The notes under the pieces are model-generated. The model was not told where the DNA came from. It searched no databases and was given only the letters and a program-made list of their open reading frames with translations. A stretch of 64,000 nucleotides of DNA. Source: CAZXSK01 sp964642855. Lineage in GTDB: Bacteria > Planctomycetota > Phycisphaerae > SM23-33. Shown piece by piece: positions 24,596 through 32,769 of this stretch. A program made the translations under genes and the position numbers. How positions within the stretch are numbered: position 1 is the first letter of the stretch; the number at the start of each line of letters is the position of its first letter. The stretch covers positions 1 to 64,000 of the forward strand of contig CAZXSK010000005.1 in the NCBI GenBank assembly GCA_964642855.1, read 5' to 3'.

Positions 24596-25617
24596 AACCC
24601 CGCATGCTGGAAATGACGATCGATCAACTGCGGGAGCAGTTGAAGCAATGGGGGGAGAAGCCCTTCCGCGCCGATCAGCTCGCCAACTGGGTCTATCGTC
24701 GCGGCGTCACGGATCCCCAGGAGATGAGCAACGTGCCGAGTCGGCTGGCAGAGCGGCTGGGGATTCTCACCTCCCGCGTCGCTGCCCGGGTCGACAGCCC
24801 GGACGGCGTGACCAAGCTGCTGATGGAGTTGGAAGACGGCCTGAGTGTGGAGACCGTGCTGATCCCCACGGCCGATCGCGCCACGGCGTGCGTGAGCACC
24901 CAGGTCGGCTGCGCAATGGGCTGCGCGTTCTGCGCTACGGGCCTCGACGGGCTGGCGAGGAATCTCCAGGCCGGGGAGATCCTCGAGCAACTTCTGCACC
25001 TCCGCCAGGCGACGGGCAAGGCGATTACCAACGTGGTGTTCATGGGTATGGGCGAGCCCCTGGCCAACTACGACGCCACGGTCCGGGCCGTGCGGGCGAT
25101 TGTCGACCCAGAGCGGTTCGGGCTCTCGGCCCGACACGTAACGGTCTCGACGGTCGGCCTGCCGGACGGGATCCGCAGGCTGGCGAAGGAGAACCTGCCC
25201 ATCACGCTGGCGATCTCGCTGCACGCCCCCAACGACCGCCTTCGCGAGGAACTGGTTCCCGCTGCCCGGGTCGCGAAGATTGGAGCGGTGATCGCCGCGG
25301 CGAGAGAGTTCTATCAGGCCCGTCACCGGGAAGTGACGCTGGAGTACTCGCTGATCCGCGACGTCAACGACTCGCTGGATTGCGCCGAGCAGCTGGCCGA
25401 TCTGGCCGGCAGGCTGCGTTGCAATGTGAACCTGATCCGGTACAATCCGATAGCACAGTTGCCCTTCGCCCCGCCGGACGAACGGCAGGTGGACGCCTTC
25501 GCCGGCCGGTTGAGGCTTCGAGGGGTGAACGTGACGCTGCGGCGGTCCCGTGGTCGATCTGCCGACGCTGCCTGCGGGCAGTTGAGGCGAGCCACCACCG
25601 GGTCCGACGAGCCCTGA
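24592..25617 (+). CDS. rlmN: 23S rRNA (adenine-C2)-methyltransferase / tRNA A37 C2-methyltransferase
   Basis: A 341-residue radical-SAM enzyme that methylates A2503 of 23S rRNA and A37 of some tRNAs. Start is GTG 24592. The iron-sulfur motif CxxxCxxC is in GCAMGCAFCATG, followed by NVVFMGMGEPLANYDA, HVTVSTVGLPDGI, LAISLHAPNDRLREELVP and NLIRYNPI. The C-terminal Cys expected for the methyl transfer is in the segment SADAACGQL. Complete and normal in length. It is the fifth gene of a tightly packed operon. Confidence 0.95.
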   Translation: MKPRMLEMTIDQLREQLKQWGEKPFRADQLANWVYRRGVTDPQEMSNVPSRLAERLGILTSRVAARVDSPDGVTKLLMELEDGLSVETVLIPTADRATACVSTQVGCAMGCAFCATGLDGLARNLQAGEILEQLLHLRQATGKAITNVVFMGMGEPLANYDATVRAVRAIVDPERFGLSARHVTVSTVGLPDGIRRLAKENLPITLAISLHAPNDRLREELVPAARVAKIGAVIAAAREFYQARHREVTLEYSLIRDVNDSLDCAEQLADLAGRLRCNVNLIRYNPIAQLPFAPPDERQVDAFAGRLRLRGVNVTLRRSRGRSADAACGQLRRATTGSDEP

Positions 25618-25710
25618 CAGACGTGGAGTGTAGTCATCGCAAGCAAGGACAAGCACCCGAAGATCCGCCAGGACACCCGCTGGGCACGCGAGGACGAAGA
25701 CGTCCAGCTC

Positions 25711-26265
25711 ATGCTGCGTTTCCAGCAGGGCGAGTTGGAGGCTTTCGACCAGCTCGTGGAGCGCAACACCCGCAAGGTGCACGCGCTGATCTATCGCTTC
25801 CTGGGCGACCCGGACGTGGTGGAAGACCTGACGCAGGAGGTCTTCCTGCGGATCTACAAGACTGCCGAGCGGTACCAGCCAACGGCGAAGTTCAGCACGT
25901 GGCTGTACCGGATCGTCGCGAACCTGTCGTTCAACGTGCTGCGGTCGCGCAAACGGGCCCGGCCTGTCACGCTCGACCTGACCGGCAGCGAAGACGGCGA
26001 GACGTTCCATCGCGACATTCCCGACGAGCGGTACGGCTCGCCGGAAGACACGACCGACGAGGAGGAACTGCAGCAGAAGATTTCCGAGGCGATCCACACG
26101 CTGCCCGAGAACCAGAAGATCGCGATCATCCTCAACAAGTTCGAGGGCAAGAGCTACGAGGACATCTCGGAAGTGCTGGACTGTTCGACGATGGCCGTCA
26201 AGAGCCTGCTCTCGCGGGCCCGGGCCAATCTGCGAACCGCCCTGAGCCGATATATCAAGCAGTAA
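25711..26265 (+). CDS. ECF-type RNA polymerase sigma factor
   Basis: At least 184 residues. Region 2 (about 1-75: DVVEDLTQEVFLRIYKTAER, FSTWLYRIVANLSFNVLRSR) and region 4 (about 120-180: LPENQKIAIILNKFEGKSYE, MAVKSLLSRARANLRTAL) are clear. ATG 25711 is the first standard start in frame, but homologues usually begin 10-30 residues earlier. The open frame continues upstream to an ATC at 25636 that has GGAG 7 nt before it and would encode ASKDKHPKIRQDTRWA. The true start may therefore be non-standard. The next gene looks like its anti-sigma factor. Confidence 0.92.
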   Translation: MLRFQQGELEAFDQLVERNTRKVHALIYRFLGDPDVVEDLTQEVFLRIYKTAERYQPTAKFSTWLYRIVANLSFNVLRSRKRARPVTLDLTGSEDGETFHRDIPDERYGSPEDTTDEEELQQKISEAIHTLPENQKIAIILNKFEGKSYEDISEVLDCSTMAVKSLLSRARANLRTALSRYIKQ

Positions 26266-26489
26266 GGCCTCGGGTAGACGAGGGTTGACAGAACGGATAC
26301 CGCGGACAGCCCGGGGCAAGAAAAAAAAGTAAAAACGTCTGCCTATGACGATTCCCTCTGCCCTCCGGGGGGTTACACGAAGTGATGGCAGATGGTCAGG
26401 TCCTTCGCCTTCGGGCGTCTCGGGTGGTCGATGGGGAGCAGAAAGGTTGCCTCCGGGCCACGGACCGCCACTTGGCCGCTAACGACACG

Positions 26490-26495
26490 TATACT
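26490..26495 (+). promoter_or_regulatory. Possible -10 element before the anti-sigma gene
   Basis: TATACT lies only 8 nt before ATG 26504. No -35 match is present at normal spacing and there is no Shine-Dalgarno sequence. If used, it would give a leaderless or nearly leaderless message. The 238-base gap between the sigma and anti-sigma genes also holds an A-rich run near 26320-26335. Confidence 0.25.
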
Positions 26496-26503
26496 GAAAA
26501 ACC

Positions 26504-27289
26504 ATGACCCAGCCACTGGGACAATCCGATCTCGACGATCTGTCGGCCTTTGTCGACGGAGAACTCGACGAACCGCGCCGAAGTGAGGTGGAGTCGCTCG
26601 TAGCAGGCGACCCTCGATGGGCGGCGGAGTACGAGCAGCTTCTCCGAATCGACCGAGCGCTGGACTGTCTGATCGCGCCAGAACCCCCTTCGGACCTACC
26701 CGACCGGATGATCCGCGAGATCCGCAGCGGCGGGTTGTCCGACGCGGACTGGCAGCTTGTCTCTGCCTGGCATGATGGCGAACTCGATCAGGCCGAGATG
26801 CAGCAGGTCGCGGCGAGACTGGAGGCAGAGCCCGCACTGGCCCGAGCGGCCGGGGAGATGGATCGCCTCGATGCCCTGCTCGACCGGGCGGAGGTCCCGC
26901 CTGCAGGCGACGATCTCGCCGAACGGATCAAGCGCAGCGTCCGAACCGCCCAGCCCGACGTGATCCCATCGGCGGGCATGTGGAAGCGAGCCCTTGCCCT
27001 GGCAACCGCCGCAGCGGTGGTTGTCGGCGTGAGCATCTACGCCTGGCAGGCCGGCGGGCCGGACACCGCAGCGGACAGGGATACCCCCGACGTCGCCACG
27101 GATGACGGGCGGGCACCCACCGAACAGAGCGGCGGCATGATGGACACCGTAGCCGAGAACCTCGACGGGCTCGACGAAGCCGAGCAGCTGGCCGTGGTGG
27201 CTACGGATCTGGTGAGCAAGTATGACGTGCTGGAGCACTTTGAGACGCTCCAGGCGATCGAGACACTCGAAAACCAGCAGGACCGGTAA
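26504..27289 (+). CDS. Membrane anti-sigma factor with duplicated anti-sigma domain
   Basis: A 261-residue single-pass protein (membrane helix about 162-181). The cytoplasmic side contains two copies of a putative zinc-finger-type anti-sigma domain: LSAFVDGELDEPRRSEVESL (from residue 13) and VSAWHDGELDQAEMQQVAAR (from residue 86). Neither copy has the HxxxCxxC ligands, so both would be of the zinc-free type. The periplasmic part (182-261) is acidic and helical. Position next to the ECF sigma gene supports pairing. Confidence 0.82.
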   Translation: MTQPLGQSDLDDLSAFVDGELDEPRRSEVESLVAGDPRWAAEYEQLLRIDRALDCLIAPEPPSDLPDRMIREIRSGGLSDADWQLVSAWHDGELDQAEMQQVAARLEAEPALARAAGEMDRLDALLDRAEVPPAGDDLAERIKRSVRTAQPDVIPSAGMWKRALALATAAAVVVGVSIYAWQAGGPDTAADRDTPDVATDDGRAPTEQSGGMMDTVAENLDGLDEAEQLAVVATDLVSKYDVLEHFETLQAIETLENQQDR

Positions 27290-27291
27290 CG

Positions 27292-27873
27292 ATGCGCAAC
27301 ATGGCTCGAACAATCTGCCTGGCCGTTGCAGCGGTGGGAATCGCTGCGGGGGTCGCCCTGGCGGACAACTCCCCGTCGGCATCAACCACCCCGCCGAAGG
27401 GCAGCATCGCCCGCCAGCTCCTGCTGAAGTTCAAGCTCCAGGCAGGCCGCAGCGGACTCGCCTTGGCCGATGCGCTCCGTCACAGCAGGAACGAGTGGGA
27501 GAGTCTCTCCCCCGATCAGCGTGAGCAGTTCCGAGAGGCTGCCTACGCGATTCTGCAGAAGAGCGAGAAGGACCAGGAGCAGATCCTCCTGCGCTACGAG
27601 AAGCTCATCAAGATGTCTGCCGAGCGGCAGGAAGCCTATCAGCGGCGAGCGAAGTGGCTCAAGGCCGTTCTCAAGACGCTCTCGGAGGAGCAGAAGCAGC
27701 AGCTCCTGAAGCTCAAGCCTCTCCAGCGGGCGCGCAGGCTCATCGAGATTCGTGACCAGCTCGTGGAACAGGGCAAGCTTGCCCTGGACGAACAAGACCA
27801 GGCCGATGGATCCCCGGATGATCCCGCCGCCGGAACGACCTCCACCAACGGCGACCCGAACGCAGCGGACTGA
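27292..27873 (+). CDS. Secreted helical protein (DUF3106-like)
   Basis: A 193-residue protein with a signal peptide (about 1-25, ending GVALA). The mature part is a charged alpha-helical domain with short repeats LSPDQREQFREA and LSEEQKQQLLKL, reminiscent of DUF3106 or heavy-metal-sensor-like periplasmic proteins. It starts 2 nt after the anti-sigma stop, so it is part of the sigma/anti-sigma unit and may be the periplasmic sensor. The C-terminus is a low-complexity acidic tail. Confidence 0.75.
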   Translation: MRNMARTICLAVAAVGIAAGVALADNSPSASTTPPKGSIARQLLLKFKLQAGRSGLALADALRHSRNEWESLSPDQREQFREAAYAILQKSEKDQEQILLRYEKLIKMSAERQEAYQRRAKWLKAVLKTLSEEQKQQLLKLKPLQRARRLIEIRDQLVEQGKLALDEQDQADGSPDDPAAGTTSTNGDPNAAD

Positions 27874-27881
27874 ACACCGCT

Positions 27882-29012
27882 TCAGCCCCCCCCTTCTCCC
27901 CCTGTCAGAACCATTCTCAGGAATCGGTCGTTCCCGAAATCCGTTACCTCCGGCTGGGGAAGCTCCATGGTCCGCGCAAGCTCGGCGATATCCAGCCTCG
28001 GCAGGTCGCCGGAGGGCACGTCAACCCGTCGCGGATTGACATAGACGTGCAACTCATCGGCGAGCTGGCCGGCGGAGGTCAGGAAGCTTCCGAGAACGGC
28101 GGCCCCGCCCTCGACCAGCAAGTGCGTCCATTGCCGATGCCCCAGTTCGGCGAGCAAGGCCGGCAGGTCGACACCCGCCTCGCCTTCCGGAAGCGCAAGC
28201 AACTCCACGCCTACCTGGCGAAGCGTTTCCGCCCGCACCGGGCTGTTCTCGATCGCTCGCGCGGTCGTGGCAATCAGCACGGGTGAATCTCCGGCGGATC
28301 GGACTAGGGCGCTGTCCGGCGGGGTGCGAAGATGGCTGTCAAGAACGATCCGGACAGGCTGGCTCCCTTGCCCGGACCGGTTCGTCAACTGCGGATCGTC
28401 CGCCAGCACGGTGGAAACGCCCACGGCGATGGCGTCGATCCAGGAGCGGGTCTGGTGCACGTGCTCCCTGGCGGACGGGCCCGTGATCCAGCGGTCCTCA
28501 CCCGGCGGCAGCGAGAGGTACCCGTCGGCTGTCTGGGCCCATTTGCAGATCACCCAGGGCCTGCCTGTCGTGCGGAGTTTCACATAAGGCCCGAGCAGCG
28601 ACCTTGCCCGGTCCTCACAGATGCCGACGTCCACGTCGATACCCGCCTGCCTGCACTGCTCGATGCCCCGCCCCGAGACGCGCGGGTCGGGATCGACCAT
28701 GGCAACGACCACGCGCCGCAATCCGGCTTCGATGACCGCTTCGGTGCAGGGAGGGGTCTTGCCGTGATGGCTGCACGGTTCGAGGGTGACGTACATCGTC
28801 GCTCCGCGAACATCGACGCCCTTTTTCGCCGCGTCGGCCAGGGCCTGCCTTTCCGCGTGCGGCCCTCCGAAGGCTTCATGCCACCCCCGGGCGAGTTCCA
28901 CGCCGCCGGAGACGATCACGCAGCCGACCATCGGGTTCGGATGCACGCTGCCCAAACCTCGGCGGGCGAGGGTCAGGGCGCGATTCATCCAGTGCTGATC
29001 GGAAGGAGCCAT
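27882..29012 (-). CDS. ribD: Riboflavin biosynthesis deaminase/reductase
   Basis: A 376-residue bifunctional enzyme that deaminates and then reduces the pyrimidine intermediate of riboflavin synthesis. The start at 29012 has AAGGAG 2-8 nt upstream. N-terminal deaminase: VHPNPMVGCVIV, GGPHAERQAL (zinc His and catalytic Glu) and TLEPCSHHGKTPPC (two zinc Cys). C-terminal reductase from about 150: WVICKWAQTADG, VLADDPQLTNR and HLLVEGGAAVLGSFL. It converges on the secreted protein gene with 8 bases between. No other rib gene is in the window. Confidence 0.95.
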   Translation of the reverse strand: MAPSDQHWMNRALTLARRGLGSVHPNPMVGCVIVSGGVELARGWHEAFGGPHAERQALADAAKKGVDVRGATMYVTLEPCSHHGKTPPCTEAVIEAGLRRVVVAMVDPDPRVSGRGIEQCRQAGIDVDVGICEDRARSLLGPYVKLRTTGRPWVICKWAQTADGYLSLPPGEDRWITGPSAREHVHQTRSWIDAIAVGVSTVLADDPQLTNRSGQGSQPVRIVLDSHLRTPPDSALVRSAGDSPVLIATTARAIENSPVRAETLRQVGVELLALPEGEAGVDLPALLAELGHRQWTHLLVEGGAAVLGSFLTSAGQLADELHVYVNPRRVDVPSGDLPRLDIAELARTMELPQPEVTDFGNDRFLRMVLTGGEGGG

Positions 29013-29226
29013 GGCGAGGAGTATAGCCGCCCCCACCGGGTTTCCCAAGTGGGGACGCGTGCGGGCTGGCATCAGCAGGAGGACGGTCGGAGCGTGCGAG
29101 AGGGACCGCCTTCAATGCCAAGTTACCACGCCTTCTGGCCGCGCCGAATAAGAATGCGGTTAAGAGCATGTGAATCTGCGGGCTACACAAATGTTGTGCG
29201 TTCGCGAGCCCCGGGCAGAAATACAA

Positions 29227-29257
29227 CGAGGCCGGCACGTTGTCCGTACCGGCCTCG
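29227..29257 (-). terminator. Second hairpin downstream of the porin gene
   Basis: A 9-bp perfect stem, CGAGGCCGG (29227-29235) with CCGGCCTCG (29249-29257), loop 13 nt. On the minus strand TTGTATTT follows, a weak T-tract. It probably backs up the hairpin at 29337-29361. Confidence 0.45.
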
Positions 29258-29336
29258 CTGGCATGGTACCGCAAAGAGTCACACCTGGTGCCACTTGCGA
29301 TGGTTGTCGAACACAGTACGTAATGTGCGGCGGGAG

Positions 29337-29361
29337 AGCCCGGGCCTTGGGAGCCCGGGCT
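29337..29361 (-). terminator. Hairpin downstream of the porin gene
   Basis: A 9-bp perfect stem, AGCCCGGGC (29337-29345) with GCCCGGGCT (29353-29361), loop 7 nt, about 30 nt past the porin stop. No T-tract follows on the minus strand, so it may stabilise the 3' end rather than act alone. Confidence 0.5.
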
Positions 29362-29391
29362 TTCCAGAAGCGACTGCCGTGGTGGTGGTTC

Positions 29392-30810
29392 CTAGAAGTC
29401 CAGTGCGAAGCGGATCGCGAAGATATCCGCAGCGTTGGAGGTATCGCGGGAATCCACACACGCACGGATGTAGTTGAACTGAATCTTCGTGTTCGGATTC
29501 AGGTACCAGTTCACGCCAACCGTTGCGTCGTGCATCGTGCCGGCCGAGTCGGGCAGACCGTCGCCGTCGTCGAGGTCCAGCATCGAATAACGCATGGTTA
29601 CTTCCCAGGCGCCCCAGCCACCGTCTTCGCCGAAGTTCTGCTTCGGAGACAGGCGACCGACGCCCTTGCCAAGCTTGTACGAACGGTGCTCGCCGGTGAG
29701 GAAGTAACCCGCCGAGATGTACCAACCACAGAAGTTGTGATCGTTGGCAGTGGTCCCGGTGGGGGAGTCTTCCTCGGCCCAGACACCGATGTACTCGCCC
29801 TGTGCCCAGAACGGGCCATGATGGAAGATAGCCTCTGCACCGATCATGTTGATCCACTCGACATGATTGAACGTGCCGGTGTCGATCAGGCGCTCGGTGT
29901 TGTGGTACTCCGGTCGTGCACGGAAACGAACGTTGCCTGCGTTCAGCGCCGTGTCGCCGTAGGCATCCTCGGCATACTGCAGGTTGTAGGCCACGCCGAG
30001 GTGGATCAGCTTCTCGCCCTTATTCTCGAACCAGGGCACGTACGTAACCCGCGAGGCGAGGTTGTACCCGCCGTCGGATTCGTCCCGTCCGCCCTCGGGG
30101 GAGGTCAGACGATAGACGCTGACGTACCAGTTCAGCTTCTTGTCCAGCAAGCTGTTGTTGAGCATGATACCTACCTGGCGATCCGGCGCAAATGTTGTCG
30201 GCAGGCCACGCTCGAGGAACTCGAGGTACTTGCTGGAGGTAATTTGCTCGAGGCTGAACGGCTGGACGTAGTGACCAACGGTCAGGGTTCCGACCACGGG
30301 CAGTTTCTTGACCTGGATGTAGGCATCCTTGATGTCTACCTCTCCGCCACCCTGGACGCCGGCGAAGTCGACCTGCAACTTGTAGCCAACGTTGTTGTAA
30401 ATCGAACCCGAGGCGTAGAGACGCAGACGGCGGAACTCCGTTCCGTCTTCCAGGTTCTCGTCCGTGTCACTTTCGATTCCGGTGTCATCGATCCAGCCCA
30501 TGTCGACCTGAATGCGGCCGCCCAATTTCAGCTTGAACTGGCCGTTGCCGGACTCGAATCGCAGGCCCTTGTCCCAGTACGCGCGGAAGTCGTTCTCGCC
30601 CATGGCGCGACCGGCTTCCCGCTCCTGCTTCATGAAGTTCAGGAAGTTCTCGTTGTACTTCTCCTGGGCCTGCTGCTTCTTCTCCAGAGTTTTCAGGCGC
30701 TGATTCAGGCCTTTGACGGTATCACGAAGATCGTCAATTTCGTCGGCCGCTGCCACGCCTGCGACAGCAACGACCATCAGGCCTACAATAAATTTCTTAC
30801 ATCCTTGCAT
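29392..30810 (-). CDS. Outer-membrane porin, phosphate-selective OprO/OprP family
   Basis: A 472-residue outer-membrane beta-barrel. The start at 30810 has AAAGGAG upstream and a signal peptide ending VAAAD (about 1-22). Residues 23-62 form a coiled coil (LRDTVKGLNQRLKTLEKKQ) that would trimerise or tether the barrel. The barrel begins FKLKLGGRIQVDMGW and continues with alternating strands (FRRLRLYASGSIYNNVGYKL, VGHYVQPFSLEQITSSKYLE) to a terminal aromatic, DIFAIRFALDF. The family carries phosphate or polyphosphate, or in other bacteria diverse anions. The 11-bp repeats upstream fit phosphate-type regulation. Confidence 0.9.
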   Translation of the reverse strand: MQGCKKFIVGLMVVAVAGVAAADEIDDLRDTVKGLNQRLKTLEKKQQAQEKYNENFLNFMKQEREAGRAMGENDFRAYWDKGLRFESGNGQFKLKLGGRIQVDMGWIDDTGIESDTDENLEDGTEFRRLRLYASGSIYNNVGYKLQVDFAGVQGGGEVDIKDAYIQVKKLPVVGTLTVGHYVQPFSLEQITSSKYLEFLERGLPTTFAPDRQVGIMLNNSLLDKKLNWYVSVYRLTSPEGGRDESDGGYNLASRVTYVPWFENKGEKLIHLGVAYNLQYAEDAYGDTALNAGNVRFRARPEYHNTERLIDTGTFNHVEWINMIGAEAIFHHGPFWAQGEYIGVWAEEDSPTGTTANDHNFCGWYISAGYFLTGEHRSYKLGKGVGRLSPKQNFGEDGGWGAWEVTMRYSMLDLDDGDGLPDSAGTMHDATVGVNWYLNPNTKIQFNYIRACVDSRDTSNAADIFAIRFALDF

Positions 30811-30861
30811 GCGATGCTCCTTTCCCAGTCGCTCTTGGGTGTCCCGCTCCGAGGGAACAAG

Positions 30862-30951
30862 ATTGTAAGCAAGCCGCCGCGACTTGCCTGGCCGGGAGAA
30901 TGCCAACGAGAACCTAAGACCGCGCTCATACTTTGCTAAGATGGCGCTAAG
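30862..30951 (-). promoter_or_regulatory. Phased 11-bp repeats and -10 element upstream of the porin
   Basis: On the minus strand five hexamers start exactly every 11 bases: CTTAGC (30951-30946), CTTAGC (30940-30935), ATGAGC (30929-30924), CTTAGG (30918-30913) and GTTGGC (30907-30902). A -10 candidate TACAAT lies at 30867-30862 with no matching -35. Direct repeats with 11-bp phasing and an activator-type promoter are the usual layout for PhoB/OmpR-family regulators. The binding protein is not known. Confidence 0.45.
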
Positions 30952-31071
30952 GAACCCTGGACTCCTCTTCCCGGAGTATCGTTAGCTTCGTATCGACAGG
31001 CAGGGGGGAAAAACCTTAGCCCTTTACGCAGTCTTCACACCCACTGGAAGTGGGATTTCTTCCAATGCAAA

Positions 31072-31101
31072 GCGGGCCCGTCCTCTCAGGGACGGACCCG
31101 C
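31072..31101 (-). terminator. Terminator hairpin downstream of xylA
   Basis: A 12-bp stem with one G-U pair, 31072-31083 with 31090-31101, and a 6-nt loop, about 43 nt past the xylA stop. TTTGC follows on the minus strand, a short T-tract. Confidence 0.55.
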
Positions 31102-31143
31102 CGGAAAGCAGCCCTATGTCAGCCGAAGCCCATTGCGGGGTCT

Positions 31144-32457
<1,314 letters not shown>

Positions 32458-32769
32458 CGGTCTTGCTCCTGTTCTCTGCCAGCCGCTCGTGCGCGGGGGC
32501 AATGTATGGATTCTTCGCTTCTGGAGGGATTGTATCCCCCGCCTTGGCGGTTGCAAGAACCGGCAAAGGCTGGGAGGCGGTTTCAGGGCCTCGATTCGGT
32601 CTGCCCGGGGGGCATACGGAATTGGCCCTGCTGCTTGCGGAGACGACAGTCCTTGCGGCCATTCGTTCAGCGTAAACAAAGTTTTTTAAAGTGCTTGTGA
32701 CTGAAATGACGGACCGGGAAACATGGAATTGACAGGTGGGATTACTTCAGTCGCCCCCCTGAGGCGCCG
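32458..32769. other. Divergent intergenic region xylA / HEAT-repeat gene
   Basis: About 310 bases between divergent genes. The only notable part is an AT-rich block around 32670-32700 (a TTTTTTAAA run), probably promoter DNA for xylA. No supported frame, and no clear operator palindrome, was seen. Confidence 0.4.

Larger units (their letters stand above)
29013..29391. other. Intergenic region with two hairpins
   Basis: About 380 bases between ribD and the porin gene, both on the minus strand. It contains two GC-rich hairpins described separately. No convincing reading frame is present. The ribD promoter should lie near 29020-29150, but I cannot place it. Confidence 0.5.
30811..31143. other. 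Intergenic region upstream of the porin
   Basis: About 330 bases between xylA and the porin gene, both on the minus strand. From high to low coordinates it holds the xylA terminator (31072-31101), a run of phased repeats (30902-30951) and a TACAAT -10 candidate at 30862-30867. No reading frame is supported. Confidence 0.5.

Noticed and set aside
24403..26319. Minus-strand frame of 638 codons over rlmN and the sigma factor
   Set aside because: Shadow of rlmN and ECF genes with complete motifs; typical high-GC artefact.
29281..29391. Possible tRNA or short ORF between ribD and the porin
   Set aside because: No cloverleaf, no T-loop GTTCRANNC signature; structure is explained by terminator hairpins.
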